From Tyto alba (lineage: Eukaryota > Chordata > Aves > Strigiformes > Tytonidae), in assembly GCF_018691265.1 (NCBI RefSeq), contig NW_024881301.1:14878752-14942751 (forward strand): DNA of 64,000 nt, written 5' to 3'. The position numbers were made by a program, and so were the translations under genes. A model generated the notes under the pieces. That model ran no database searches. It saw nothing but the letters and a program-made list of their open reading frames with translations, and had not been told where the DNA came from. Of the stretch, positions 35,749 to 48,105 are shown in pieces (position 1 is the first letter of the stretch; every line of letters begins with the position of its first letter).

Positions 35749-36523
35749 TGTGGTTTATCAACAGATATGAGCTTTAATTTGTGGAACCTCACATTCTTTA
35801 TTAGATATAATCATAACAGTTTGGATGTACAACAGACCACCTGAAAATGTTGTCCCTCAAACAGGGTTCATTACCTGGTGTGCAAAAGCTAATATCACAC
35901 ACAGAGCTGAGATATCAGTTTTTTCCATAGTTGTGCAAAGATGAGTGCTAGGTGGTAATTCCACAAAGCTGGCACACCTCACAAAGGAACTACAGTCTAT
36001 TTATCTTGTTACATGATTACCTGTCTAAGTTTACACTCATTGGTACATAATTACCATTCCATCTGCTATTGGTTACTTATATTTAAATTAGCGTCCCTTG
36101 CTGTGTAAATTAGCACACATGCTCCTTACAGGTGTTGGGGACAAGTTCCCCCAGTTGCTACAGATGTTTTTTTCTGACTTCATGCTTTTAGGGCAACAAT
36201 CCAGCCTCTGGTGACTTCTGGGGCAGGATGTTTACCTTTTATCAATCTCTCAGCTTCTCTTCAATGGTACAGTCATCAGCAAGGCCGGGATCATATCAGG
36301 CTTACACAACAGACCCAGTGATTAGTGATCTTTGTGCTTGATAAGAAACATTTGTAAAGGCTACAAAAACACAGATTCAAAGTGCTAAAAACATTCTGTA
36401 GCTAACTCCATATACAACGGGAAACACATTTGCTACACACTGAGTTTGAGTAGGGATCTAAAGTGTCTGTCTTCCTGTGGAGCTCAGTTTGGGACCCAAG
36501 TTTGGGATATTTAATTGGCAACA
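35749..36523. mobile_element. probable LTR of a third type (ERV), degraded
   Basis: It starts near TGTGGTTTATCAACA and ends near TTGGCAACA. The middle has the 'cacaaagctggcacacct' and 'ctattggttacttatattt' blocks and a 'ggacaagttcccccagttgctacagatg' block, in an order I associate with a passerine retroviral LTR. ATTGG at about 36068 and TATATTTAAATTAG at about 36077-36090 could be a CCAAT-reverse and TATA pair for plus-strand transcription, but the strand is not settled. No target duplication was found, and the ends are a guess. It could be a different class of repeat. Confidence 0.4.
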
Positions 36524-38496
36524 CCAAAAGAAAAGTAGTGTGGGAATTACTTCCTAGCTTGGAAAGAGGATAAAGTAAGCACTTTTAAAGTACAAAGAGG
36601 AAAAAAGAAAAAAAGTAATGTGTTAAGTTTTTCAGTTTTATGACTGCTACATTCTCATGCAAATAATACAGCCATGCAGGAGGCAGTAGATGACAGAAGG
36701 ATTCTTATATACAGATAAACCAGTATGAATTAATAAGATAGTATTTTCTGAAAAAGAAAGTAATGGATGAAGCCACTTTTCACTGGTCAGTTAGGCAAAT
36801 CAACTTTTTAAATAATTTTACTGGCACTACCAATTATGACTCTTGGACAGCAATGATTTTCCTATTTTGCCAGAACTTTACATCTTTTAGCAGATCACAA
36901 AAACAGAAGACCAATATAGGCTTCATGGAGAATGATACTTCTTTTTCTTTTTTGCATTTTCCATAAATAGGGCTTCATGTCAATTTTGTCTTGTTCACCT
37001 TTTCCTCCTCTCAGAGCACCCTATTCTTAAACAACACTTAAATAGTAACAAGGTCAATAAACAAAACATTTGGGTCCAGGTTTGATTGTCTTTCATAAGC
37101 TGGTTCATTTTGTTCTTAGAACACACACAAGAATATAAAGCAAAACAAAAAAAAAATCCCTGTAGGTTCAAGCTGTTGTCACTTCTAATCACAATCCATT
37201 TTCCTCTGCAGTCATACGTATTCTGATGTATGCTACTACTTACATTTCACTCTTTTTAAAAAAAAATTCTGTTAGTTTCCTTGCCAATTACTAGCTCATT
37301 CATATTTTTTTCTTTTTTTTTGCAAACACCATTTCTATTCATCAAGCTGCTCAGTTTAATATAACCAAGTACAGTTATGATTGGTGTGAGTTACATTTCT
37401 AACCAAGAAGGAGGAAATGAACATAAATCATCAGCTAGATGAATCTGAACAGAATCATTTGAAGTCTGGAAATTCTTACCACTGTAACGCAAAAGTTCCG
37501 TTTAGAAGCCGCTGTCCATCAGAGAGTTGAGGAAAGTTTCATTGGGTTTGCTTTATAAGAGGATTCTGGTAGCTTCACATTTGACCAAAATATTATTATT
37601 ACTGATTCTCTTTCTCTTCTCTCTCTTTCTTAACAAGTACAGTTTAGTGCTTGTCAAGTATAGTTCAATACTTGATAAGTACAGTGCTTGCACAGTAGAA
37701 GTATTTACATATGTAGTACGTTATTTTTATTTGAGCTGTTTTTCATCATTGTGAAAAGCATTGGAGGCTTGAACTTCCAACAGTCAAGTGCGCCATTAGG
37801 ACGTATGTTTTACAAAATGCATTTGAAGTGATCATTACTGCTTCAGAGAACTTACTGTCTAGGTAATGCAACTGACGGTATCACTCAGTGCTCTATAATT
37901 AAACCAGATACCATAAACAGATAAATAAGATTTTATATCGTCTCATGTCCTCAACATTTGTCATTTGTGATTTCTTTTAAAAAGTATTTGAATGAACTAA
38001 AATACCTATTTTCTTGTAAAATAAATGTACTTTTAAAAACAAATAGAATATCTATGAAAAAAATAATAAAAAAGTGAAATGAATATGTTACATTCAAAAT
38101 ATTTTTAATAGCTAAAGGGAACATGGCACATTTATGGATCCAATAATTTATTTTTAACTTAGTTGAAATATTAGCAAAGTAGTCAAAGGACAGTAAATAT
38201 CTGTTATCAGTCTATATTAATGCTATTACAATATGAAGAAATGTGAAAAAGCCTCATTAATAATAACCCTAGCATCATTGTGCAGGAAAACTTACTCCAT
38301 CTCCCTTTTTTCCCTGGTGTGACACTCACCCTTCCTGTGTGCCTCTAGGATGGCAGAATGACAGTTTCAGTCCCTTCAAGAGCATAGCAGGGAGGGTTAC
38401 AAGTTGTAGGTGTCCTGGGATCTTTGCTGGGATGGATATGATGTTCAAGGTGGCGTTTTCTTCCTCCCCAGTCTTGGGTCTGCTTGGGGCTAATTC

Positions 38497-38524
38497 TTTT
38501 TTTTTTTTTTTTTTTTTTTTTTTT
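38497..38524 (-). repeat. T28 run (A tail on minus strand)
   Basis: 28 T in a row, directly followed on the plus strand by the unclassified repeat that begins CCTCACATCCTC. If that repeat is read on the minus strand, it ends in an A28 tail, as a retroposed transcript would. Confidence 0.9.
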
Positions 38525-38780
38525 CCTCACATCCTCAATTCCCCTCAGAGGCTCCCAGCTAAACCCAGAGAGTGACACAGTAACATCCCACATCCCCAGC
38601 TCCCCTCAAGAGCTGCTGTTTGTCACCTGTGGACTATCCACTGTGGTTGTTGGGGCCAGTGCCACATTTGGGATCACAGGGTGAAGCTAAAACCAGAGGC
38701 CTCACAGGCAGTGCACTTCAACTGCCAAAGCAGGCTGAGGCCACGGAAAGCACATATGAGCCTAGATACCCTCCACTGCC
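38525..38780. repeat. unclassified interspersed repeat, copy 1
   Basis: It shares the block CCCAGCTCCCCTC followed by GCT-CTGTTTGTCA and CTGT-GACT with the copy at about 40983. The phrases CACAGGGT and CTAAA(A)CCAG also appear in the same order further along. Within this copy, an upstream segment (about 38538-38553, 'attcccctcagaggctcc') is a partial internal duplicate of the same block at 38602-38620. I cannot name the family. GC content is higher than the surroundings. Confidence 0.45.
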
Positions 38781-39344
38781 AGGGTTGTACAACGTCTGCT
38801 GCTTGTTACTGGTCATAGCAGAAATCATTCTTACTGGGATATATGTAAAAAATTCCTCTGTCCATTTCTCATAGTTCAGAACAGGTAAACAGGAGCTGTG
38901 AGGATAGTGAATTCTTTGTAAAAACATAAATTATATTATCATCACATTTTTTTTTCCCCCACAAAGAATCCCTGAATTAATATCTGCAATTTTTGTTATT
39001 TTCAGGAAGAAACTTTTCACCTAGTGATGGTTTGCAGGTTTCCATTCTGCCTTGATATACTATTTAAGAACTTAGCTGTATATATTACAGTTAAACATGA
39101 TGACTAAAACAAAATTTGGGGACAGATACTAGGCAGCTTTCAAGATTGGGCCTCCAACCAAGAGCTGCATTTTCCCTTATATCACTAAATTAATAAATTC
39201 ATGTTCTCAGAACTCCAAATATGTTCTTATGTTCTCAGAAATTGGCAGAAGGGAGGGTATATTAGTGAGCAAGTGAGCTTTATGCAGTTTTAATGAACAC
39301 TTATGAGAGCTTCTCTTCATGTCAGAGAAAAAAAACTTGTGGAG

Positions 39345-39378
39345 TTGTTTTTGTTTTGTTTTGTTTTGTTTTGTTTTG

Positions 39379-39407
<29 letters not shown>
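39345..39407. repeat. (GTTTT)n microsatellite, about 12 units
   Basis: About 60 bases of nearly perfect TTTTG units. No retroposon body was recognised on either side. Confidence 0.95.
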
Positions 39408-39409
<2 letters not shown>

Positions 39410-40852
39410 CCCTGAGGCTGTGTTAACCAGCTATTTCATATACTTTGGCTGGAAAATATGACATCCCTCAAATCACATCCTTAGTTTCTCATGCATGTCA
39501 TCTCAATGCATTGTTTACTCCCCTGGAGAGAGTCTATTTCTTTAGATTGCCATTCATGCAAATGAACACACCCAGAGGCACACACTTTTTTGTTCTCTGT
39601 TTCTTAACATTCACCACTCTTCCTTTTGTATCTGAAATAAATCAGCTTTCAAAAAAGAGGTTCAGTTGTGGAGAGAATATTTTCAGCATGTAGTGTGCAA
39701 CAGTAATTTTGACAGCTTCTGAGAGATATTTCCATGAAGGAAGAAAAACGAATGAGGTGTGTATTATACAGATGGTGGCTGCCTCCCACTGATCTACAGA
39801 GAGTTAAAATAATTCAAAATTCACTACAGAAGGGGTTGATGACATTTTAGGTGAACACAAAAACCTCCGAAATTTGAGGCTTAGATAGAATAAAACAGAA
39901 GGCAAAAATATTAAAAAAGGCCAACCAAAAACCTGAAGAAAAAAATTCCATAAATGAGAAAATTTTTCAGAACATTAACTCAGCTAATTTCTTTCCGGTA
40001 CTCCCTACATTTTCTTAAGCTTCAGCAAAATTTCAAAAGCACTGTGATATTTCTTTTTTCCAGCTTTCATGTGGGTGATGTTCATAATGTTAGGACAGAC
40101 CTCAGTGCGGTTTGCTGTATGAAACCAATTTGAAAGACAGAAAGGAGATAAATGTGTTTACTAAGGTGTTCTCTTCTTCCTTAAATCACTGAAAATCACT
40201 GGATAGATTCCCAGGAATAGCTAAGGGCAATGAGTTAGATGGCTAATGTCCTCCTAAATAACTCTGTTTTGTTTGTATATACCAAGATCCAAAACCCTGT
40301 TCTAAACTGAAAACACAAAATTACTCTTAAAGTTACTCCTTTTCATTAGTGACCACATAACTGTACCCCCAACTCCAGCTAAAGCAGAATAGGCAGCTCT
40401 ACAATTTTTTGAAGCTGACCACTGACTCTAAGAACAATCTTCTCCTCCACTTTGGAGAGTGGTTCGGGTTTACAGGTCTCTTGGGCATCCAGAAAGGTCA
40501 GAAATGGCCACTGCATATGTATAGCAAAGTGAATTCAGTGTATATCAAATACAAATCTGGTAGTCATGGAATGGTCTATTTTTTTTTTTTTCATAAGAAA
40601 TAGTTAAATGCAAATATTTAAAGTAGAATTATTTGAGCTAGTCAACAGCTCTTTCTGAAGCTCCCCAAACCTACACAGCATGGAGAAATTAAACCTGATT
40701 CAACCAACACAAGGTACGGTGTGTGAGAAGTGCAGGGGATTCTCCCTTGCTGGTTCTTCACCATCAGCAGCATTAGTAATGCTAATTCCTCACTGTCACT
40801 GTTGAGACCTCAGCTATGGTTTATGTGCAATGTGTAGCGGGGAATACAACAT

Positions 40853-40870
40853 GAAAAAAAAAAAAAAAAA
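40853..40870. repeat. poly-A run
   Basis: About 18 A following 'aacatg'. The preceding 150 bases show no gene or SINE body that I recognise. Confidence 0.85.
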
Positions 40871-40982
40871 CACATGAAAGAACATGCTGAGAAGAACTTC
40901 AAACAATGTTAAACTGGACTAGAATAAACTAAAATACTATAATTAGACTTGTAGTGGTTTATATGTTTTATTTTCTATCAGT

Positions 40983-41200
40983 CCCAGCTCCCCTCCAGGG
41001 GCTACTGTTTGTCATCTGTTGACTTCTGCCTTGGTTGACTTTTTTATCTACACGGCATTCACAGGGTTTACACTAAACCAGGTGGGGCCACAGTCACCCC
41101 AGTAGTGGACAAATACCAAATCAGCTCAGGCCAAGGCATGTCCTGAGATTCTGCTCTGTCAGGTCACTTCAACGCTGTTGTCTTTTGCTTGAATTGGCTA
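40983..41200. repeat. unclassified interspersed repeat, copy 2
   Basis: Same orientation as copy 1. After the shared CCCAGCTCCCCTC block it carries an extra stretch of about 40 bases, then the CACAGGGT and CTAAACCAG phrases, and finally a GGTCACTTCAAC block that matches GTGCACTTCAAC in copy 1. An AATAAA lies just beyond, at 41219-41224. Alignment by eye only. Confidence 0.45.
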
Positions 41201-44200
41201 CATCACACATTTTATGCTCAATAAACATTATTGCCTTCTATAGGTTGGGACCAGTTACTCTAGAGATGAGAAATAGTGCTGGGCTTATTTCAAGTCTATG
41301 ATATATATGAAATGGAGGAAAAATACTTTATTTTCTTAGTTGCTATAAAAACCACATCCAACAGAATTTTTCTGAAAATAAGGAAGTATACAATATAGAA
41401 ACTTACTAAACTCCCTGTCCTTGTTTTAATTACTAACAGGTGATATGAAGAGGTTAGTACAATTCCAAAAGAATTGAATCTTACAAGACAAACATAAAGT
41501 GCTAGAAGGAAATATATCTTATGACAGAGCACAGATGATGACAAGAAGGGTAGGAAAAAAGAAGTGTTATATTCCAAAACAGGTGCAAATGGAAATACCA
41601 GAGTATTTCAGGGGAAAAAAAGGTACATGCACATCTTCTTATCTTTCTCAGGCTTCTCCCAAAAAGAAATTTACTGGAGTGCATTGTACAGCATGTAGGA
41701 TGCAGTCTAGCCCACAGAGAGCGGGTGCATGAAGAAATGCAGCTCTGTCAGTCATGAGAAGAATATTTTTGGATTAATATATTTCAGTTTTCATCCCATT
41801 ATTTGCACAACTCTAGTCCACACTAAACAGTGATATAAATCAGGATTTTCTGTGGAAAGCAGAAATTTGCCATAGATACTAAGTGAAAACAAACTTCCAC
41901 ATACAGGAAGGTAATTTCACAGTTTTCTGTAGCAGAGGTACTTTCCTTTAAAGGTACCACACAGTGTGAGGAGATGCACACGTCAGATGTAGCGTAGTAA
42001 TTTCCATATATAAACGTGCACTATTTATATCTCAACCAGCAAAGTCAGAAGTCAGAGTTCACAGAAGGTCTGAGGGAAATAAGTTTTTACTATTACTGAA
42101 ATGTGATGGGTTTGGAACTCATAATTCCTGGACACTTGAGTTGATAGTTTTTAGTCTCCTGTGGGGAGATGCAGATATACAGTCAGCCAACTATATATCT
42201 TCAATTTTTTGCCCTGTGCAAGGCTAGCAAACACCCTGCAGGCAAAATCTTTATTTTCTCATTGTAAATGTATTAAAAATTCCTCAAGATTTTCCTCATC
42301 ACTTCAACATCTTGCTGTCAAGGTTTTTCATTTCTTGGTCTTGTCCATATACCTACTCTAATTTTCTATTGTTTCATGGTCAGCATTTAAGCTGTACCCA
42401 CGTGATTAAATTAGGGTAATATCTTCCCCCTCACTAATGATAAACATGTGCTTCCTGTTATGCCTGTCAGAGTGATGCATAATTCATCAAGAAACTTCAC
42501 ACTTCTGAAATCACTGGTGGCTTACTCCTTATCTGCTTTAAATAGGAAAATGCCACTATCACATGTCCTGTTCATCTGAGCCTTGATTTGAACATCTTAA
42601 TTTCAGTCCTGTGCCTTGAAGCACAGGTAAGATGCAGTGGTTGTGATTCAGGATCTTCCACATGAGTGTCTCATTCCATTTATGATGCCACCTGGCTACC
42701 AACAGCCTTCCACTCAAGGAGGTCTGTGGTGTCATGTGAACCTGTGGTATATCTCCAAGTAGATGTCTTGGACACAAGCAGTTATCTCAAATGGTACTAG
42801 CTACTAATATGTCAGCACCTGGGTCTTTCCTGCAGTATCCTAGAGAACTTGCCTGGCCATCTAACTAAAATATTCTTAGAGTCATACTTGGCCTTGTGGC
42901 AGAAGGGGGCAAAGTAGTACTCTGATTCCAAGAGAATTAGACCAGTGTTTCCTGACTTGAATTAATCTTGGTGTAAAAAAACCCCAGCACAATGTATCTA
43001 TAATTAATAGAACAGGTTAGATTACCTCAGTCCTTAAGAGGTGTCTTTCCAGATATCTCAAGGGTCTTGTGGGAATGAGTCACAATTCAGTGTCTCATGA
43101 AAACAACTGGACAAAACCTCTATTTTTGCCCACTCAGTTCCCTTATTAAGTGTGTCAAAATCTGTTCTCATCCTTTTGTTAGACAATATACATTGTATAC
43201 AGAATATATCCTGCCATGAGGTGGTGGAGGTGACTGCTTCTTTGAAAATGAAGTGCATTATCCTTGAGTAAGCACTGCTGGATACTTTTCAAGACTCACA
43301 CCCACTGTCATTTGCCTCCTGTCAGTGAGCCAAATTTGCTTTTACCTTTACCAGATTTTCAGTCAGATGTTCATAAATCTGCTTGGATTGCTTTGCTCAG
43401 GAATTGCTGTCAGATACACAGCCAACGTAGATTACTGTATTTTTATTGTATTGAATAGGTCTACAGCACCAGAAACATATTTGCCCTTGTCATCAGTCTT
43501 GGTGCTTTTTTAGGCAGATTTACTAGTGGTACAATATATCCACATTGCAAATTCTATTTTATTATCTGTGCGATATCAGTCATTTACCATCCCTCAGTTT
43601 CATTTATATTATGGAATGTGTAGGCCTCCTGTCTAGATATCCAGCTCTTCCAAGCTATAGCCTGTAACCAGTGTGCAGTCAAAATCCAACTCTTCTAGAT
43701 CAGATTTCCTCACAGAGTAAGTACTTTCCTCTGATGGTCTATGTTTTCTGTCATTTTACCATGAGTATTTTTAAATTACACTCTATTTGCCATTTCACAT
43801 GAGTTACACTACATCCTTCTCAACAGAGAAACCATATACAATGAGTGTTTCAAAGCAGGAATGTCATATCCCAGAAACTTTCTTCATCTCAGAGCCTTTT
43901 CTGATTTGTTCACCATCTACGTCCTTTCTGGTTCTTCATGGAACTTGGATTACCTGATCTGATTTACTCAGTTTTAATGCATCTTCCTAGGATCTTGTAA
44001 TCCCTATATTGATTGATGTAAATCTGCTCGTTGCAGCATTTGTGCTTTTCTTGGCAAATAAACTTTAAGTAACACTTCTCTTGCAGACTACGTATTTTCT
44101 AATTTGCTTTTTTTTGCTGTATATGGTCTTTTTCTGTGTCCTCAATGCATTCTTTTCCTTTTCACTCAATCACAGTATAGTGCTGGGGGCTTTTATGATG

Positions 44201-46297
44201 TTTTGGGTGATGGAAAGAGCAAAGTTTGCAAAGGAATCACACTCACCTCTTTCTGTGTTTTTTTCTTCTGCTTCTGGAAATTAGTAACCAATTCTGACTC
44301 TGAAGGTTATAATGTAGTGCAGTCAACATGGGAAGGACATAGACTATACTCATCAGTAGTGAAGAATTAATACAGATACGTCACAAATTACTGACCAAAA
44401 TATAGTTCCACTGGTGTTAAGCAGATGAAAATAATCTGATTTTAATTACCCAAGTGTTCACAGAGAAGTTGACTAGTTGACACTGGTTCCCACAGACAGT
44501 GTTGTGCCGTTTCTATGTTGTGTATGCTGATCCAGGTCCCATGTGCCAGTGTGTTCCCATCTCATGATGAAACACTTGACTGCTTGTGCTTTCACAGGGA
44601 ATTCATCATCCTCATACAGGCCTCTGATTTCTGTGATTGGAATCAATTCTCTTACTTTTAAATTCCGAAGACTTTTATTGGATATGACATTCAGTGGCAG
44701 GTAATACTACAATTATTATCTGGCTTTTGTTTTCTGGAAAGCGTATCTTTCCTCAGCAGTGAAACAATGAATGAGCTGGAGTTCCATAATGAAGACTGAT
44801 GCCTTAAAAACTGTGTGCCTGCTTTTCCCTCTCTGTGTTGGATGCTTTTTACAGATAGAAAAGAAATAGAAATAGTTATGTGGTATTTAAAAGCTGTTTT
44901 GGGAACTGCACTGCATGGACAAAGCTTTTAATCTCATGTCACTGTTCAGGTCATCTGTGATTATTTTGCCATCATATCAGTTCTCACTGATTCTGGTGGC
45001 TATAACCTTGAATAAGCCCTCTTGGTGGGAGGCTGTAAAGTAACAGAATTTAACTCACTATGGACGATTTCCTTCACTGGTTGCAGACAACTACTACAAA
45101 AAGGTTACTTCACAAGATTTTGACATTTTTATTTCTAGTTCTTTTCTTGTAATGGTTGCATTTGTCATGTAATAAGCTCATCTTCCTTTTATCAGTACAG
45201 CAAATAATGGCCATGAAATAAAACTGCTAAGTAACAATTTACAAAAAAGAATTAATTTTACTTCTGGTGAAGACATCTTAATCTTGTAAAATATTGGAAT
45301 ATATATGTGTATACATATATATTTTTTAAGACATAAGTAAGCATGCTGTCTCTGAATAACATCCCTATGCTTGTGGTTTGTCAGGTTCCTCTATCCAACC
45401 TCTAGTGTATTAAATCAGACACAAACCAAATACTTGTCTCACTCTCTGGGCTCTAATTGGTTTCCTTTAATGAGTTTAAGAGTGCTGGCTTGCACATCTT
45501 CTGGGAAACCCTTCTGGCATAGGTGGTTTCTGTCTACCTTTCAGGGACCAATGCTTGAATATTCAAAGAACTGTCTGAGCTGACCTTTGCTGAGTTACAC
45601 AAAGATAGTATTTACTGGTTGAAGGAAAGGCAGTGAGTGGTGCAGAAAAACAGAAAATTAACCAAATTTTCTTTTCTGTTAGTCCACTTGTTTTCTTTCA
45701 CTCTTCTGAAATATATGTTTTTCCTTCAATGAGCTGTTGTTACCATAAATTCCCTTTCATTGTGGGACTAATTTATATTGACTAGGATAGGAACTGATTG
45801 CAGGCTGCAAGTTTTGTGAGTCGCAGATGGTGTAGCGAAGAAAGAAAGTGCCAGTTGCTTAAATTCATTCACCTCTTGTGAAAAAGGTTTTGTTAACATC
45901 TAGCAAAATAACAATGTGTATTATAATGGCTTAGATAAGACACACTTAGAGGATGCACTCAGACTGCAATTACAAAAAGAAATATAACTTCCAAAGCAGA
46001 TTGAACACTTCCTAATATTCTGAGTTTACAAAAGCAGTGGATTGTGGCCAACTTCTGGTAACAGCCACAAAGCACTTGTGAGAGTTGTACTTACCTGGAT
46101 TCTGTAATTTATCATGGTACAAAAGCACTACAGTCAAATATGAATATGACAAAATTTACACTGTTTACTGTTCAAAATATAGCTCTGAAATCTTCTAATT
46201 GATAAGATAATCTGTCTTCAACAGAATGATTAATACTGGAAAATCTGTGGATGTACTTAATTGTATCTGACATTGTGCTCTATTTTTTTTTCCTCAG

Positions 46298-46510
46298 ACT
46301 TACAAAGAAAACCAAGATGAATCTCTCTGCTTTCTGGATCCAGCTGATGAAGGTGTAATTGCTGATGTGTTGACAATCAGCAACACTAGCTGATAATATA
46401 ATATGAGAAGACTTACGGTATTTTCACTATGAACATGCCAATCAAGTTTTACTCAGATGTATTTGTTATAATTTCACATAATTGCAATAAATGTGAACAG
46501 TGAATAATTG
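46298..46510 (+). other. possible 3'-terminal exon (weak)
   Basis: A good splice acceptor (T-rich tract then TCCTCAG, ending 46297) leads into a phase-0 open frame of 31 codons. The frame contains YKENQDESLCFLDPADEG and stops at TGA, 46391-46393. An AATAAA follows at 46486-46491, with T/GT-rich sequence about 20 bases later. The residue mix is that of a real protein tail rather than AT-driven frames: acidic, with a single Cys. No upstream exon of a matching gene was found. A chance combination or an old pseudogene is quite possible. Confidence 0.2.
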
Positions 46511-47556
46511 TTTTTAAAAGGTGAATGTTTTCCTCAGATTTGAATGTACCACAGTGCTCTAGGATTTATAAAGAAATCAAAACATTGTTTCTTTATCAAT
46601 ATGAGAATGTAGCAAAAAGGGAAAAAAAGTGTTAAGGAAGTCCACTCTTCTCCCATAAACATTGAAATGGCTAATAACTTATACCACTCTCTCATATACT
46701 GTTTTCATCATGTTTGGACATTATTCTTCTTCTTTACTGTTTTTTTTTGGTCATCTTTTAATTAGAATCTGTCTTTGAGAATGGTACTGTCTTGGTGACA
46801 ATACTGCACTTCTCAATATGTTATGGTTGTCATGTTTTACTGACCTTTTTCATGTATATTACATGTGTTACTAACCAATTTTCTGAGCAAGCACAGAAAA
46901 TGGGAAGGTTTTTGTACCAAAAGGGGCTTTAGAGTTTGGACAAGTTTTCATGGAGATCTAAATAAAACTCTGAAACTTAGGAAATTTATGTTTCCAAAAT
47001 GGCAATGTGAAATGTCTTACATAGCTTTTTAAAAGACCTTCACAAGAAAACCAGATTTTCTTTAATCATTCCTATTCTTAGGAAAAAGACTGCTTATTGA
47101 AGATGCAATCTATTACCTCAAGAGCAACTCCCTTAAAGCATGGGCCTAGAGAACTGTGTCTTCATCCAATTTAATTAGGATTAGCATGTATATTTAGATT
47201 TATTGCCAGCCATTTATTTAGCTATTTGCACTCTTTAGATATCAACTATTTCTAAATTATTTCAAATCAAATTGATAATCCAGATTCATATGTTATTTCC
47301 CATCAAATTGAGACAAGAAATAGACCTAACATAATCAGAGGCTTTTATCTAGCAAATCAAACATCCTACCTTTCTTTTTTATTTCCACATGTGGATCCAC
47401 TGAATTCAGCCTTTCCACTGGTTTGCTCTTGATTTATATTGGTACGATGAAAAGAAGCAATTTAAAAACGTGCAGAACAAAAATAAAGACATCAATACAA
47501 GTGGTTCATAAGGAGCTGAAAGTCTTATTCTCTGCTTTGAATGACAGATACAAAAT

Positions 47557-47574
47557 AAAAAAAAAAAAAAAAAA
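47557..47574. repeat. poly-A run
   Basis: About 18 A after 'caaaat'. It makes a chance Phe run in the minus-strand frame. No retroposon body was recognised. Confidence 0.85.
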
Positions 47575-48105
47575 TCTTGTTCCATGAAGAATGAAGATCT
47601 CAAAGGTACTAAGATTTATCACTTCTTACCTTTCTCAGCATTAGTGTTGTCAATTCTGTTTCATATTATGTTTTCTTTGAGATGACTGCAGTTATTAAAA
47701 GAGAAAAGACAATCAAGCTCAGTTCTGTGAGTCTAGTTTTTGAAGTCAAAGGAATTGCATAGATTTACCACAGGCAAGTCTCTAGCCCATGTTAATTTCC
47801 TGGATTGATACTTAAATCTTTTGGTAGTTTTAAGCAGACTTTAAAATTTGATTAGGTCTCCATACTAAACAAATTTAAACTGCATTTAAAATAATCAGTC
47901 TGAATCATTTTACTCATATCTTTTCCATCAATGACACTAATATATACTTCCAAACCAATATATCCTAAGACATTCATTTGATAGGACTTGTTGTAGGTCT
48001 CACATTCTTCCAAATCCCTATTTTTAGTTGTTTAGGAATTTATAATGTTCTAGGTTACAACAAAGAAAACACATTAAAAACTAACCTTCTGCTTTAGTGG
48101 TCTTT

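Larger units (their letters stand above)
36524..48105. other. long non-genic stretch with simple repeats and an unclassified repeat pair
   Basis: No recognised gene. It contains a T28 run (38497-38524), a related repeat pair at 38.5-38.8 and 41.0-41.2 kb, a (GTTTT)n array at 39.35 kb, A runs at 40.85 and 47.56 kb, and a possible terminal exon at 46.3 kb. Degenerate copies of an 'acaagtacagt/gtcaagtatagt' motif occur at 37630-37700. Chance frames reach 93 codons and lack motifs. Confidence 0.55.

Noticed and set aside
37622..37700. Possible minisatellite with 'acaagtacagt / gtcaagtatagt / gataagtacagt' units
   Set aside because: Units are short, irregular and imperfect; at best a trace of one.
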